Assembly (NCBI RefSeq): GCF_017888565.1
Contig: NZ_JAGHFX010000080.1
Span: forward strand, 58,743-122,742
Direction: 5' to 3'
Length of the DNA: 64,000 nucleotides
Source: Clostridium sp.
GTDB taxonomy: Bacteria > Bacillota > Clostridia > Clostridiales > Clostridiaceae
Position numbers and translations under genes: made by a program. Shown here piece by piece: positions 16,861 through 25,318 of this stretch (position 1 is the stretch's first letter; every line of letters begins with the position of its first letter). The notes beneath the pieces were generated by a model. The model was given only the letters and a program-made list of their open reading frames with translations. It was not told the origin of the DNA and ran no database searches.

Positions 16861-17478
16861 ATGAATCGATCTGAATTAAAATCTAGAGCCAAAGAACAAT
16901 TAAAAGGTCGTTGGGGACTGGCAATAATAACCATACTTGTTGCAGATTTAATTATTAGCTCTACTAATATGTTGAGAGGACTTGACTTCGTAATAGAAGT
17001 TTCAGAAAATTTAACTTTTACATTAAATTTAATTACCTTAATTTTTGGTGGTGTTATATCTGTTGGATTGAGTAAATTTCTTTTAAACTTTACAACAAAT
17101 AAAGAAGAACCTAAATTTACAGATTTATTTTCACAATTTAAAATATTTTTTAAAACACTTGGATTGCATATTTTAATGGGAATTGCTATATTACTAGCAT
17201 CATTACTTCTTTTAATTCCTGGAATTATAGTAGCTTTAATGTATTCTCAAGCCTTTTATATTTTAGCTGAAGATCCCGATAAAGGAATAATAGAATGTTT
17301 AAAAGAAAGTTCTAACCTTATGTATGGCTATAAATGGGAGTTCTTTGTATTAGGTCTTTCCTTTATTGGATGGTGGATATTAGCAATATTAACCTTAGGT
17401 ATAGGAAACTTATGGGTTTCTCCATATCAAAAAGTTACAGAAGCAAATTTTTATTTAAAATTAAAATATAATATATAA
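16861..17478 (+). CDS. DUF975 family membrane protein
   Basis: This 205-residue integral membrane protein has the opening signature of DUF975, NRSELKSRAKEQLKGRWGLAI, and about five hydrophobic helices. The conserved region SSNLMYGYKWEFFVLGLSFIGWW lies in the C-terminal third, before a GNLWVSPY motif. The start ATG is preceded by TTTAGGAGGTCTAAA. It is a single-gene unit between divergent and convergent neighbours, with its own terminator. The function of the family is unknown. Confidence 0.85.
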   Translation: MNRSELKSRAKEQLKGRWGLAIITILVADLIISSTNMLRGLDFVIEVSENLTFTLNLITLIFGGVISVGLSKFLLNFTTNKEEPKFTDLFSQFKIFFKTLGLHILMGIAILLASLLLLIPGIIVALMYSQAFYILAEDPDKGIIECLKESSNLMYGYKWEFFVLGLSFIGWWILAILTLGIGNLWVSPYQKVTEANFYLKLKYNI

Positions 17479-17517
17479 AAATAGGAGTTTTATTTAACTC
17501 CTATTTTATATTTTTTT
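17478..17517. terminator. Terminator after the DUF975 gene
   Basis: A 12-bp stem AAAATAGGAGTT/AACTCCTATTTT with a 6-base loop is followed by ATATTTTTTT on the plus strand. Confidence 0.85.
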
Positions 17518-17600
17518 AAATAAGGAATAATATCTACTATTGCAAGAATTATGGCAATGGACTCAATTCCAAATATTAATAAAAATTTCACTCTTATCAT
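17490..17600 (-). CDS. Possible 33-36 aa single-helix membrane peptide
   Basis: A short minus-strand frame gives a peptide with one hydrophobic helix (KFLLIFGIESIAIILAIVD) and a basic tail (YLKKYKIGVK). The ATG at 17600 is too close to AAGGAT, while a GTG at 17591 is well spaced from it. Its stop codon falls inside the terminator stem of the DUF975 gene. It is plausible as a small membrane protein but may be chance in AT-rich DNA. Confidence 0.35.
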   Translation of the reverse strand: MIRVKFLLIFGIESIAIILAIVDIIPYLKKYKIGVK

Positions 17601-17650
17601 ATCCTTAAGCTTTTTATTAATATAATATGATTTAAATCACCTTAATGACA

Positions 17651-17692
17651 AAAAAAATCTGTAATAAACATTTGCTTATTACAGACTTTTTT
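17651..17692. terminator. Terminator after the Cys-rich small gene
   Basis: A 10-bp stem TCTGTAATAA/TTATTACAGA with an 8-base loop is flanked by runs of A on the left and T on the right, so it works on both strands. It follows the 37-aa gene on the minus strand. Confidence 0.8.
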
Positions 17693-17701
17693 ATTTAATT
17701 A

Positions 17702-17815
17702 CTATTTACCCCATTGATTATTTGTAGCTGTCTTTTTTGCTCCATGACATCCACATTCATCAGTATGTTTCTTTTCTTCTGTTTTTTTGTTTTTACAACC
17801 ACATCCATTAGCCAT
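17702..17815 (-). CDS. Cys-rich small protein, 37 aa
   Basis: The predicted protein begins MANGCGCKNKKTEE and contains DECGCHG followed by a short polar tail ending NNQWGK. Four cysteines in two CxC pairs, His residues and many lysines suggest binding of a metal ion. AGGAGGTG stands seven bases before the ATG and a strong terminator follows the stop, so the gene is very likely real and separately transcribed. No maturation enzymes for a modified peptide are nearby. A role in metal storage or delivery, or as a small regulatory protein, is conjecture. Confidence 0.7.
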   Translation of the reverse strand: MANGCGCKNKKTEEKKHTDECGCHGAKKTATNNQWGK

Positions 17816-17937
17816 ATTAAACACCTCCTATAACTTACATCCTTATTATTTGCTTTTTGGACAAATTTAATGTTATAAAAAATGTTGCATATATGGATTA
17901 ATAATTAATATAAAGTGTTATTTTTCCAAAGCAAATA

Positions 17938-18897
17938 TTAATTTCTTAATATTATGTAAATCATATATCCAATATATAATAGTATCAATATTAAACCTTC
18001 AAGTTTATCAAGTTTTAATTTATCTTTCTTACCTTTAAACATGAAAATTCCAAGTATTATAGAAATAGCTATTAAAAATAATATATCTATTAATAACTCT
18101 GAAGAAATTGGAATTGGATTAATTGAAGATGAAACTCCTAATATTAATAAAATATTGAATATATTTGAACCTAATACGTTTCCTACAGCAATATCATTTT
18201 CGCCTTTAATTGATGCTATCATTGTAGTTACTAATTCTGGTAACGAAGTACCTACAGCTACTATAGTTAATCCCACTAATTTATCACTTAAACCAAAAGA
18301 ATATGCTATGTCAGATGCTGAACTAACAACTAAATTACCACCAACTATAATTCCTACAATTCCTAATATTATTTTTATTATACAATTTAAAATTTTTATA
18401 TCTTCTTCCTCTTCAGGATTTTCTTCTTCTTTTCTACCTTTAGCAGACTTAATTAAATACACTGTATAAATTATGCATAAAATTAATAATATTATTCCTG
18501 ATACTCTTGTTAAAGCAGCTTCTTTATTTAATAATACTCTTCCAAATGTCAAAATTAATAAGACAACTGATACAACCATATTCACTATATAATCTTTAAT
18601 CATGGTACTTTTCTTAATTATTATAGGCATTATTATAGATGTTACTCCTAAAACCATAAGTGTATTAAAGATATTAGATCCTAATATATTACCAATTGTT
18701 ATTCCATTATTCCCTTCAAAAGAAGCTATTAAGCTAACTGCTAGTTCTGGAGCACTTGTTCCTAGCGATACTATTGTTAGTCCTACTATTATTGATGGTA
18801 TTCCAAATTTTTTAGCTATTTTTGCAGCTCCATCCACGAAAATATCTGCTCCTTTTATTAATAAAACAAATCCTATTATTAAAATTAAATAACTCAT
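17938..18897 (-). CDS. Calcium/sodium antiporter (CaCA family, YrbG-like)
   Basis: This 319-residue membrane protein is built of two homologous halves, each with an alpha-repeat motif: GLTIVSLGTSAPELAVSL and GNILGSNIFNTLMVLG in the first, GLTIVAVGTSLPELVTTM and GNVLGSNIFNILLILG in the second. These Glu-containing repeats bind the cation in the family. About ten helices are present, and an acidic loop (EENPEEEEDIK) separates the halves. The start ATG follows AAAAGGAGAAGTA. It is monocistronic. Ca2+ export in exchange for Na+ or H+ is the family role. Confidence 0.93.
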   Translation of the reverse strand: MSYLILIIGFVLLIKGADIFVDGAAKIAKKFGIPSIIVGLTIVSLGTSAPELAVSLIASFEGNNGITIGNILGSNIFNTLMVLGVTSIIMPIIIKKSTMIKDYIVNMVVSVVLLILTFGRVLLNKEAALTRVSGIILLILCIIYTVYLIKSAKGRKEEENPEEEEDIKILNCIIKIILGIVGIIVGGNLVVSSASDIAYSFGLSDKLVGLTIVAVGTSLPELVTTMIASIKGENDIAVGNVLGSNIFNILLILGVSSSINPIPISSELLIDILFLIAISIILGIFMFKGKKDKLKLDKLEGLILILLYIGYMIYIILRN

Positions 18898-18936
18898 TAC
18901 TTCTCCTTTTTATTAAGTTCTTATTACGCAGAAAAT

Positions 18937-18964
18937 AAGGTAATCCATATTTATAGATTACCTT
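18937..18964 (-). terminator. Terminator after deoC
   Basis: A 9-bp stem AAGGTAATC/GATTACCTT with a 10-base loop lies about 20 bp beyond the deoC stop codon on the minus strand and is followed by ATTTTC. Confidence 0.65.
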
Positions 18965-18982
18965 AAATCCATAGCTTTATAA

Positions 18983-19657
18983 TTAGTAATTTGAATTAGA
19001 TTTAGTTCCTTCACAAATTGCTATTGAAGCTGAAGCACCTATTCTTGTAGCTCCATTTTCTATCATAGCCATTGCATCTTCTAAGCTTCTAACACCACCT
19101 GAAGCCTTAACTCCAAGTTCTTTGCCTACTGTTTCTCTCATAAGTTTTATATCGCTTGCCGTAGCTCCTCCAGTACTAAATCCTGTAGATGTCTTAACAA
19201 AATCTGCTCCAGCTTCCTTTGATAATCTGCAAGCTGTTACTTTTTCTTCGTCAGTTAAAAGACAAGTTTCTATAATAACCTTTGTTAAAGCTTTTCCTTT
19301 TGCAACATTAACAACAGCTTCTATATCTTTCTTAACATATTCTAAGTTTCCTTCTTTAAGCTTTCCTATATTTATAACCATATCAACTTCTGTTGCACCT
19401 TTTTTAATAACATCTTCGGTTTCAAATGCCTTTACTTCTGTTGTAGTTGCACCTAAAGGAAATCCAATAACTGTGCAAACCTTAACATCACTACCCTTCA
19501 ACATATTTGCAGCTTTTTCTACCAAAGATGGATTAATGCATACTGATGCAAAATTGTACTCTAATGCTTCAGTGCAAAGTTTTTCAACTTCTACTTCCGT
19601 AGCATCTGCCTTTAAAATAGTATGATCTATCATTCTTGCTAAATCTTTTTTATTCAT
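18983..19657 (-). CDS. deoC: Deoxyribose-phosphate aldolase
   Basis: This 224-residue cytosolic class I aldolase splits 2-deoxyribose 5-phosphate into acetaldehyde and glyceraldehyde 3-phosphate in deoxynucleoside salvage. The Schiff-base Lys lies in [14 protein letters not shown], the catalytic Asp region in [10 protein letters not shown], and the second Lys in [13 protein letters not shown]. The length matches the family. The start ATG follows AGGAGGAGATCTT. No other nucleoside genes are adjacent, so it is a stand-alone copy. Confidence 0.96.
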   Translation of the reverse strand: MNKKDLARMIDHTILKADATEVEVEKLCTEALEYNFASVCINPSLVEKAANMLKGSDVKVCTVIGFPLGATTTEVKAFETEDVIKKGATEVDMVINIGKLKEGNLEYVKKDIEAVVNVAKGKALTKVIIETCLLTDEEKVTACRLSKEAGADFVKTSTGFSTGGATASDIKLMRETVGKELGVKASGGVRSLEDAMAMIENGATRIGASASIAICEGTKSNSNY

Positions 19658-19769
19658 AAGATCTCCTCCTGTATGTTAAACTTTTTTCTCTCAGAAACTC
19701 ATTATAAATGAAAAACGCTAGTAATTAAAGGGAGTTTTTTAACAAATCCTATTTTTTATGAAATTTAAT

Positions 19770-20816
19770 TTAAAATAGGCGTAATTGTTCCACCTTATTT
19801 TCTTTAAAGGATGAAACTGTAACTCCTATTAATCTAACTCCTTCATTTATTTCCTCATTATATAGTATTTCCTCACAAGTCTTATATATATCCTCAAAAT
19901 TATTAGTATAATAATTTAATGTTTTGCTTCTTGTATGATTTTGAAAGTCACTTGTTTTATACTTTACTGTAATTGTTTTACCTTCTAAATTACCTCTTAT
20001 AAGGTATCCACTTATTTCATTAGAAAAATCCTTTAAATAAAACATTAATTCTTCTTTGTCATTAGTATCAGTCTTTAATGTTCTTTCTTTACCGTAGGAT
20101 TTCCTATCTCTTTCAACTTCTACTTCTCTATTGTCAAATCCACGTATTCTATCATATATTTCTAAACCATACTTACCTAGATACTCTATATAAAAACTTT
20201 TTGGCATTTCATATAAATCCTTCACAGTAAATATACCTATATTATTTAATTTTTCAACTGATTTTTTTCCAATTCCATGTATTTTTGATACTGGAAATGG
20301 TAATAAAATATATGGAATCATTTCTTTTGTAATTATTTTTATTCCATTAGGTTTGTTCCAATCTGAAGCTAATTTTGCTAAAAATTTATTATAAGATATA
20401 CCTACTGAAATAGTTAATCCAATTTCTTTAAAAACTCTATTTTTTATATATTTTGCTGCTTCCATACCACTTTTAAAATTGCTATTAGTTATGTCTAAAT
20501 AAGCTTCATCTATTGAAATAGGCTGTATAATTGAAGTTACATCTTTTAAAATATCAAAAACTTGATTTGAAACCTCTTTGTATCTAAATATCCTAGTTCT
20601 TAAATATATTCCATGTGGACATAATTTTTGTGCCATGAAAATTGGCATTGCAGAATGTACTCCATATTTTCTAGCTTCATATGAACATGTTGATACTACT
20701 CCTCTTTCACTAACGCCTCCAACTATTACTGGCTTTCCCCTTAAATTTTTATTATCGAGTTGTTCAACCGATGCAAAAAAAGCATCCATATCTACATGCA
20801 AAATTACCCTTTCCAT
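19770..20816 (-). CDS. dinB: DNA polymerase IV (Y-family)
   Basis: This 348-residue translesion DNA polymerase carries catalytic carboxylates in HVDMDAFFASVEQ (N-terminus) and ISIDEAYLDIT (about residue 100), the helix-hairpin-helix region LPFPVSKIHGIGKKSVEKL and a little-finger domain. The C-terminus ends EQLRLF, which matches the beta-clamp binding peptide QLxLF. The start ATG follows AAAAGGAGAAATT. It lies 11 bp behind the DUF4003 gene, so the two probably form an operon. No LexA box was recognised upstream. Confidence 0.95.
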   Translation of the reverse strand: MERVILHVDMDAFFASVEQLDNKNLRGKPVIVGGVSERGVVSTCSYEARKYGVHSAMPIFMAQKLCPHGIYLRTRIFRYKEVSNQVFDILKDVTSIIQPISIDEAYLDITNSNFKSGMEAAKYIKNRVFKEIGLTISVGISYNKFLAKLASDWNKPNGIKIITKEMIPYILLPFPVSKIHGIGKKSVEKLNNIGIFTVKDLYEMPKSFYIEYLGKYGLEIYDRIRGFDNREVEVERDRKSYGKERTLKTDTNDKEELMFYLKDFSNEISGYLIRGNLEGKTITVKYKTSDFQNHTRSKTLNYYTNNFEDIYKTCEEILYNEEINEGVRLIGVTVSSFKENKVEQLRLF

Positions 20817-20827
20817 AATTTCTCCTT

Positions 20828-21778
20828 TTAAGCTAAGGCTTCTGCAAACATCCCTTTATTTTTTGATTTTATAAAACAATATACTCCTTGTGCTAATAAT
20901 TCATCTACATAATTTCTTTTTTCAGATATAGTTGTAAATGAAATTATTGAAATTGCAATAATAGTTCTAAATCCCTTATCCATATAATATTCATATTCAC
21001 TTTCTTCATCACAAAGCATATCTACTACATCTTCAATTAAATCAACACTCTTTCTCATATCATTATTAGACAATACACCTAAGAATGGTAAGAATTGTTG
21101 TGCTAATTTTATACCTCTTTTTTCTAACTGTAGCATAAATTCTATTGTTTTATACATATGTCCAGAAGATCCATTTAACATGATGGCATTTGTTAATCCC
21201 TGAATACTATTTTTTGACTTGATATTTAAATCTGTCATATGGGTATAAATAGTTTCTATAAACTCATCAATTGTATCAACATCTATATCATTTAAAGCCC
21301 ATAAAGCACAAACTAAATAATCATCCTCGCCTGTAATATTATAATATTTTTCCTTTAATAATATATATACATCTTTCATTTTATTGGCTATTTTATGCTT
21401 ATCTTTATTATATCCATATTTAGCTATAACAAACGAAGTTAATACTAAATAATCACATTCATTAAATCCTTGAAATTTTAAAACATCCATTACTTCATAT
21501 ATATCATCAATTAATTTATTTTCATTTCCTTCTTCTATTGCAATCAACAAAGATAAAATATAAAGCATGTCTCCTCTAAAAGGTGAAACCCTTGATGAAG
21601 TTGCTTTTATATATTTTCTAATTTCTTTCACTTTTTCAAACGGAATTTCCTTTTCATAATGGGCAAAAACTAAAGATGCAAAATGATTAATTAAATCTCC
21701 ATCATTTCTAAGATCTTCTTTTGCATTTCTATAGTTCTCAATGGTCAGATTAATTCTGTCTTTGAGAAGTTTCTCCAT
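20828..21778 (-). CDS. DUF4003 family protein
   Basis: This 316-residue cytosolic, mostly helical protein has features typical of DUF4003: the N-terminal IENYRNAKEDLRNDGDLINHFASLVFA, then SRVSPFRGDMLYILSLL, and the middle GSSGHMYKTIEFMLQLEKRG. It is believed to be a firmicute-specific family of unknown function. The start ATG follows GAGGGAGTATTAGAT. dinB follows 11 bp downstream, which hints at co-expression but not necessarily at a shared task. Confidence 0.8.
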   Translation of the reverse strand: MEKLLKDRINLTIENYRNAKEDLRNDGDLINHFASLVFAHYEKEIPFEKVKEIRKYIKATSSRVSPFRGDMLYILSLLIAIEEGNENKLIDDIYEVMDVLKFQGFNECDYLVLTSFVIAKYGYNKDKHKIANKMKDVYILLKEKYYNITGEDDYLVCALWALNDIDVDTIDEFIETIYTHMTDLNIKSKNSIQGLTNAIMLNGSSGHMYKTIEFMLQLEKRGIKLAQQFLPFLGVLSNNDMRKSVDLIEDVVDMLCDEESEYEYYMDKGFRTIIAISIISFTTISEKRNYVDELLAQGVYCFIKSKNKGMFAEALA

Positions 21779-21896
21779 ATCTAATACTCCCTCACTTTAT
21801 TTTAAGCATATTAATTTCCCCAAGAATATTATACTATAAAAACTGTGTCAGTTTCATAACAAAATTATAACAATTTATAAAACTTACAATAAAGAA

Positions 21897-21925
21897 GCCA
21901 AGGTAAGACTTAATCTTATCTTGGC
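21897..21925 (-). terminator. Terminator of the Gly/Cys-rich gene
   Basis: A 12-bp stem GCCAAGGTAAGA/TCTTATCTTGGC (one G-U pair) with a 5-base loop is followed on the minus strand by TTCTTTATT, some 30 bp beyond the stop. Confidence 0.8.
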
Positions 21926-21957
21926 TCTTAACATTTGTCATTTGTTTATTTTATCAA

Positions 21958-22731
21958 TTAACAACAACAGAATAGTAATGCAAGAGCTGTTAATCCAAAC
22001 CAGCAGTCGCATCCGCAACCTCCAAATCCACCGCCGCAGCCAAAGCCACCACAACCTCCAAATCCACCGCCGCAGCCAAAGCCACCACCGCAGCCTCCGC
22101 AACAATTATTAAAGCATTGATCCTGGAATACACTACCCTTTCTATCAAATATGATAGTTAGTTTTATAGTATTTTCACAATCCTTTAAAAACATTTGTGG
22201 AAATTTACAGAAGAATTTTGATAGCCATGGTCTAAAAGATCTTACTATAATTACAAATTCTTGAGGTTCAAAAGATTCGCTAATGCAACAATTTTTGTTT
22301 ATATTTTTTAATCCTAATTTAAAATCGCTGCTAGCCAAGCTATTATTACAACCTGTACTACTTATATCATCAATATTAAAATCGTTGATACTTGAATTAT
22401 ATCCATCTAAACCTTCTAAATTAAAATTATTACTAAAATCATTTAAATCATTACTAAAATTGTTAATAGAATTATTATTACAGCATGGATTTCTTCTTAT
22501 TACTCTAATTGGAGTTGAAATTGCTAATAAATCATTACATGGAAGAGCCGGAGCTGGTAAAATTCTACCGCAATTAACAATGATAATATTTATCTTTACT
22601 CCATCTCCGCAGATGTTTCTTGGTAAATTTCTCCTAAGCTCTCTTCCTATACATTCATCTGCACAAATTATTAGATTATACTCATTGCCTATAAAGTCAT
22701 TGTTTTGTACCCTTCTTAAACATATTTTCAT
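21958..22731 (-). CDS. Gly/Cys-rich tail protein, 257 aa (possible spore-surface protein)
   Basis: This 257-residue protein has three parts. An N-terminal domain (1-85) holds paired basic and Cys residues (ICADECIGRELRRNLPRNIC). An Asn/Ser-rich insert follows (about 90-145), then a second domain (EFVIIVRSFRPWLSKFFCKF to TIKLTIIFDRKG). The tail of about 45 residues is nearly all Gly, Cys and Phe (GGFGCGGGFGGC repeats), ending in a hydrophobic stretch and CCC. The tail is GC-rich at DNA level, unlike all surrounding DNA, and contains a 36-bp duplication. No family is recognised. Cross-linked coat or exosporium proteins of spore formers often look like this, so that role is a guess. Confidence 0.65.
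   Translation of the reverse strand: MKICLRRVQNNDFIGNEYNLIICADECIGRELRRNLPRNICGDGVKINIIIVNCGRILPAPALPCNDLLAISTPIRVIRRNPCCNNNSINNFSNDLNDFSNNFNLEGLDGYNSSINDFNIDDISSTGCNNSLASSDFKLGLKNINKNCCISESFEPQEFVIIVRSFRPWLSKFFCKFPQMFLKDCENTIKLTIIFDRKGSVFQDQCFNNCCGGCGGGFGCGGGFGGCGGFGCGGGFGGCGCDCWFGLTALALLFCCC
22019..22090. repeat. Tandem 36-bp repeat, two copies, GC-rich
   Basis: Units 22019-22054 and 22055-22090 are identical in 34 of 36 positions. They encode two copies of a 12-residue Gly/Cys/Phe unit in the tail of the 257-aa protein. Confidence 0.85.
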
Positions 22732-22890
22732 TTGTATTTTCTCCTTTTATCACAAAGTTAGATAATACATAATATGTTTAACTTATAGTATTGTTTACCC
22801 AATACCTTTATTATTTTACTCATTTAGTTATATATTAACTATATCTATTAATATAATTCTATATAGCAATAAAGTTTGAAAGGAATAAAT

Positions 22891-23595
22891 ATGGCTAGCA
22901 AGAAATTTTCACTACTAAAATCATCAACTGATGAGGTTATTGAAAAAACTATTACTGAAAAAAAAAGAGATGATTATCCAATAATGGATACAGAAGTAAT
23001 AGAGTTTATATCAAAAGAATTTCCTGATACATCTAAGGAAATAAGTAACTCTCTTAAAAACCTAAAAAATACATTAGAAAAATCTATAGATTATATTGAA
23101 GATATCTCTAGTGCAATAATAAAAAGTGAAAGGAACTTCACATTAAGTAGAAAATATAGAGAAACTTCAATAAGACTACATGAAATCAGTATTGGTATAG
23201 AAAAATATATAGAATGGATGAATAGCTTAAATAATAGCCAAAAGCTTGACTCTAAACCTAATAATGAAGATGAAAGTGAGGATTCTCTCCCCTTAGATAA
23301 TGAGATGAATAATGACTTTTTAGAAATATGTAACGATTTTACTGATAAAAATCCTTTATATTTTAAATTAGATAACTCCAAAGTAAAAGTAGATGATTGG
23401 AATGATATGGTTATAAAAACTGCAGACATACTTATTAAAAATTATAAGGACTCAAAGAATCTACTATATTCAAACATAACTTTTCCAAATCTCAACACCA
23501 AAAAATCGCCTCAAAATGATTTTAGAGACACGATAATTGAAATGCTATTAGAATATAAAATAGATTTATCAAGATATTTTATATCAACAACCTAA
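22891..23595 (+). CDS. Hypothetical protein, 234 aa
   Basis: This 234-residue acidic, helical, soluble protein has no family I can name. It begins MASKKFSLLKSSTDEVIEK. A helical segment (NSLKNLKNTLEKSIDYIEDIS) follows, then an acidic linker (NNEDESEDSLPLDNEMNND) and a C-terminal helical domain with DWNDMVIKTADILIKNYKDSKN. There is no signal or membrane segment. I place the start at the ATG at 22891 because AAAGGA lies seven bases upstream, while a TTG 15 bases earlier overlaps that site. It is divergent from the Gly/Cys-rich gene and followed by a strong terminator. Confidence 0.65.
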   Translation: MASKKFSLLKSSTDEVIEKTITEKKRDDYPIMDTEVIEFISKEFPDTSKEISNSLKNLKNTLEKSIDYIEDISSAIIKSERNFTLSRKYRETSIRLHEISIGIEKYIEWMNSLNNSQKLDSKPNNEDESEDSLPLDNEMNNDFLEICNDFTDKNPLYFKLDNSKVKVDDWNDMVIKTADILIKNYKDSKNLLYSNITFPNLNTKKSPQNDFRDTIIEMLLEYKIDLSRYFISTT

Positions 23596-23672
23596 ATAAT
23601 TTGTATAATAATTATATTATTGACAATACTAATAATGGATGCATTAATCAGTGTCCTCTTAGTATTATGAAA

Positions 23673-23707
23673 AAAGATGAATGAATTTTTTAAATTCATT
23701 CATCTTT
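23673..23707 (+). terminator. Terminator after the 234-aa gene
   Basis: A 16-bp perfect stem AAAGATGAATGAATTT/AAATTCATTCATCTTT with a 3-base loop is followed by CTTTTTAT on the plus strand. Confidence 0.85.
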
Positions 23708-23792
23708 CTTTTTATAAGCAAATTCTATTTTATATTTATTAATGACTTTTTGTTGAGTAATTAATAATCTTCGTTTAATATTATATGAAAAC

Positions 23793-24068
23793 TTATAAAC
23801 TTCTTACGTAAAACCCTTTATTATAAATTTCTTTATCATATTTTATTTCAATATCATTACATAACTTTTTATCTTTTATAGCTATAGTAAATTTCACTTC
23901 ATTTATAATTACTTCAAAATCTTCATCTGAAATAAAATCTGCAAATAAATCATAAGCTGGTTTTCCACATCCAACGCCTACTACCTTTACTCTTATATGA
24001 TTATAGCTACTTTTTTCTATTTCATTTAATAATGCTTCCTTTGTGTTTTCATTAAATATTATATTCAT
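23793..24068 (-). CDS. HesB/IscA-like iron-sulfur domain protein
   Basis: This 91-residue protein resembles the A-type (HesB/IscA/ErpA) fold: EKSSYNHIRVKVVGVGCGKPAYDLFADFI, followed by a beta-rich end (EVKFTIAIKDKKLCNDIEIKYD). The canonical C-terminal CxC of true A-type carriers is missing, and only two cysteines remain, so it may be a divergent member without cluster-carrier activity. The ATG at 24068 has AAGGAGG seven bases before it. An ATG 18 bases upstream lacks a site. It is a single gene. Confidence 0.72.
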   Translation of the reverse strand: MNIIFNENTKEALLNEIEKSSYNHIRVKVVGVGCGKPAYDLFADFISDEDFEVIINEVKFTIAIKDKKLCNDIEIKYDKEIYNKGFYVRSL

Positions 24069-24236
24069 ATTTATCCTCCTTGACATTTATTGCGCAAATA
24101 ATAATACATTATTTTTATTATATATATATTTAAAGTAATAATCTACATAATTAACTTTACTATCCAAGCTCTTTTGATATCACTATACAACTTTTTTTTC
24201 GTATACTATAATAAAAAATAATTTAAAGGAGCTATT

Positions 24237-24758
24237 ATGAAAAATGACTTTAGAGACTTACACGAAAACTGCTCATTAGCATTACCCTACCCCAAAATAG
24301 AAATTTCCGAAAAAAATCCTACTTATGCTAACTTAATTAAAAAAAGTTATGCTGGGACTAATTCTGAATTAACAGCAGCAACTCAATATACTTATCAAGG
24401 ATTAATTACAAAGGATATAATAGGAAATACATTAAGGAAAATAGCAGAGGTTGAAATTCATCACTTAGAGATTTTAGGAGAGCTAATTGTAGCCCTAGGC
24501 GAAAATCCAGACTTTTCTATAAATAAAAGAGATAAGAAGTTAAACTGGAATTCTAAATTTATATCTACCTCTGATTCAATAAAAGAATTGCTTTTAGAAG
24601 ATATAAAAAGTGAAGAAGAAGGTATAAGTCAATATAGAGAAACAGCTTATTTAATTGACGATGAAAACATAATTGCAATTCTTAATAGAATAATATTAGA
24701 TGAAGAACTTCATATAAAAATTTTAACTAATTTATATGAAAGAGAAATGAGTAAATAA
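24237..24758 (+). CDS. Ferritin-like diiron protein
   Basis: This 173-residue protein has a four-helix bundle of ferritin-like type. Two repeats supply the metal ligands: NSELTAATQYTY with EIHHLEILGELIVALG (ExxH), and SEEEGISQYRETAYLI with LDEELHIKIL (ExxH). This is the pattern of a dinuclear iron or manganese site as in rubrerythrin- and bacterioferritin-like proteins. There is no rubredoxin domain. Oxidative-stress or iron handling is probable. The start ATG follows TTTAAAGGAGCTATT. It stands as a single gene divergent from the HesB-like gene, and a common stress role is possible but unproven. Confidence 0.85.
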   Translation: MKNDFRDLHENCSLALPYPKIEISEKNPTYANLIKKSYAGTNSELTAATQYTYQGLITKDIIGNTLRKIAEVEIHHLEILGELIVALGENPDFSINKRDKKLNWNSKFISTSDSIKELLLEDIKSEEEGISQYRETAYLIDDENIIAILNRIILDEELHIKILTNLYEREMSK

Positions 24759-24865
24759 TTAATTTATTTTTTTATTTAATTAATAATAGAATTATGTTAT
24801 AATGACCTTGTTATTATAATTATTTGATTATGACAATATTTCTTAAATATAAAGGAGTTTTAATT

Positions 24866-25282
24866 ATGGGTTTCAAAGATAAAATGAGTAAATATTTTAC
24901 AGATGCATATATGGAAAAATACGGTGATAGAATGACTAGCACTGCTGGTACCGTTTTATCTGTAAAAATTGAAGAAAAAAACATACTAGGTATAATAAGA
25001 AAATTAACAGCTCATATTTTAATAAAACCAGATATGGGTAAAGGTGTAGTTAAAACTCAATATAAGGCTAGAAAATGGTTTAAAAAACCAACTTTTATTG
25101 ATGTTAAACAAGGTCATAAAGTAATCGTTATGGGAATTGAAGGTGAAAAAGGTAAGGCTGATTCAGAAGTTATTACTATTTCAAATATAGCTAATTTAAC
25201 TACTAAAAAAGACTTACATCCATTTGATCACAATCAACTTAAAAAAGCAAGACAACAAGCGACAAAAATGAGAGCAAGATAA
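24866..25282 (+). CDS. Hypothetical protein, 138 aa
   Basis: This 138-residue, strongly basic cytosolic protein begins MGFKDKMSKYFTDAYMEKYGD and then has a beta-rich middle (TAGTVLSVKIEEKNILGI and HKVIVMGIEGEKGKADSEVITI), resembling an OB- or SH3-like core. It ends in a basic tail KKARQQATKMRAR, compatible with nucleic-acid or membrane binding. The ATG at 24866 is preceded by AAAGGAG and eight bases. A -10 box TATAAT is at 24798-24803. The family is not recognised. Confidence 0.65.
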   Translation: MGFKDKMSKYFTDAYMEKYGDRMTSTAGTVLSVKIEEKNILGIIRKLTAHILIKPDMGKGVVKTQYKARKWFKKPTFIDVKQGHKVIVMGIEGEKGKADSEVITISNIANLTTKKDLHPFDHNQLKKARQQATKMRAR

Positions 25283-25284
25283 TA

Positions 25285-25316
25285 AAAACAGCCTAAAAAT
25301 TTAGGCTGTTTTTATT
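25285..25316. terminator. Bidirectional terminator between convergent genes
   Basis: A 13-bp stem AAAACAGCCTAAA/TTTAGGCTGTTTT with a 2-base loop sits between the 138-aa gene (plus) and the ABC ATPase gene (minus). Confidence 0.88.
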
Positions 25317-25318
25317 AT

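Noticed and set aside
17702..17815. Cys-rich 37-mer as a modified-peptide (RiPP) precursor
   Set aside because: No modification enzyme, protease or exporter lies nearby, and there is no leader-like N-terminus.
18041..18469. Long plus-strand frame opposite the Ca/Na antiporter
   Set aside because: Antisense shadow: no ribosome site, low-complexity Ile/Asn/Ser composition, and the minus-strand gene has complete family motifs.
19122..19625. 167-codon plus-strand frame opposite deoC
   Set aside because: Antisense of a conserved enzyme, no ribosome site, Ser/Thr/Phe-rich composition typical of a reversed AT-rich gene.
22019..22090. 36-bp repeats as a possible CRISPR array
   Set aside because: The two units are directly adjacent without spacers and are coding in frame.
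22283..22765. 160-codon plus-strand frame opposite the Gly/Cys-rich gene
   Set aside because: Leu/Lys-rich shadow without a ribosome site. The minus frame has one and a terminator.
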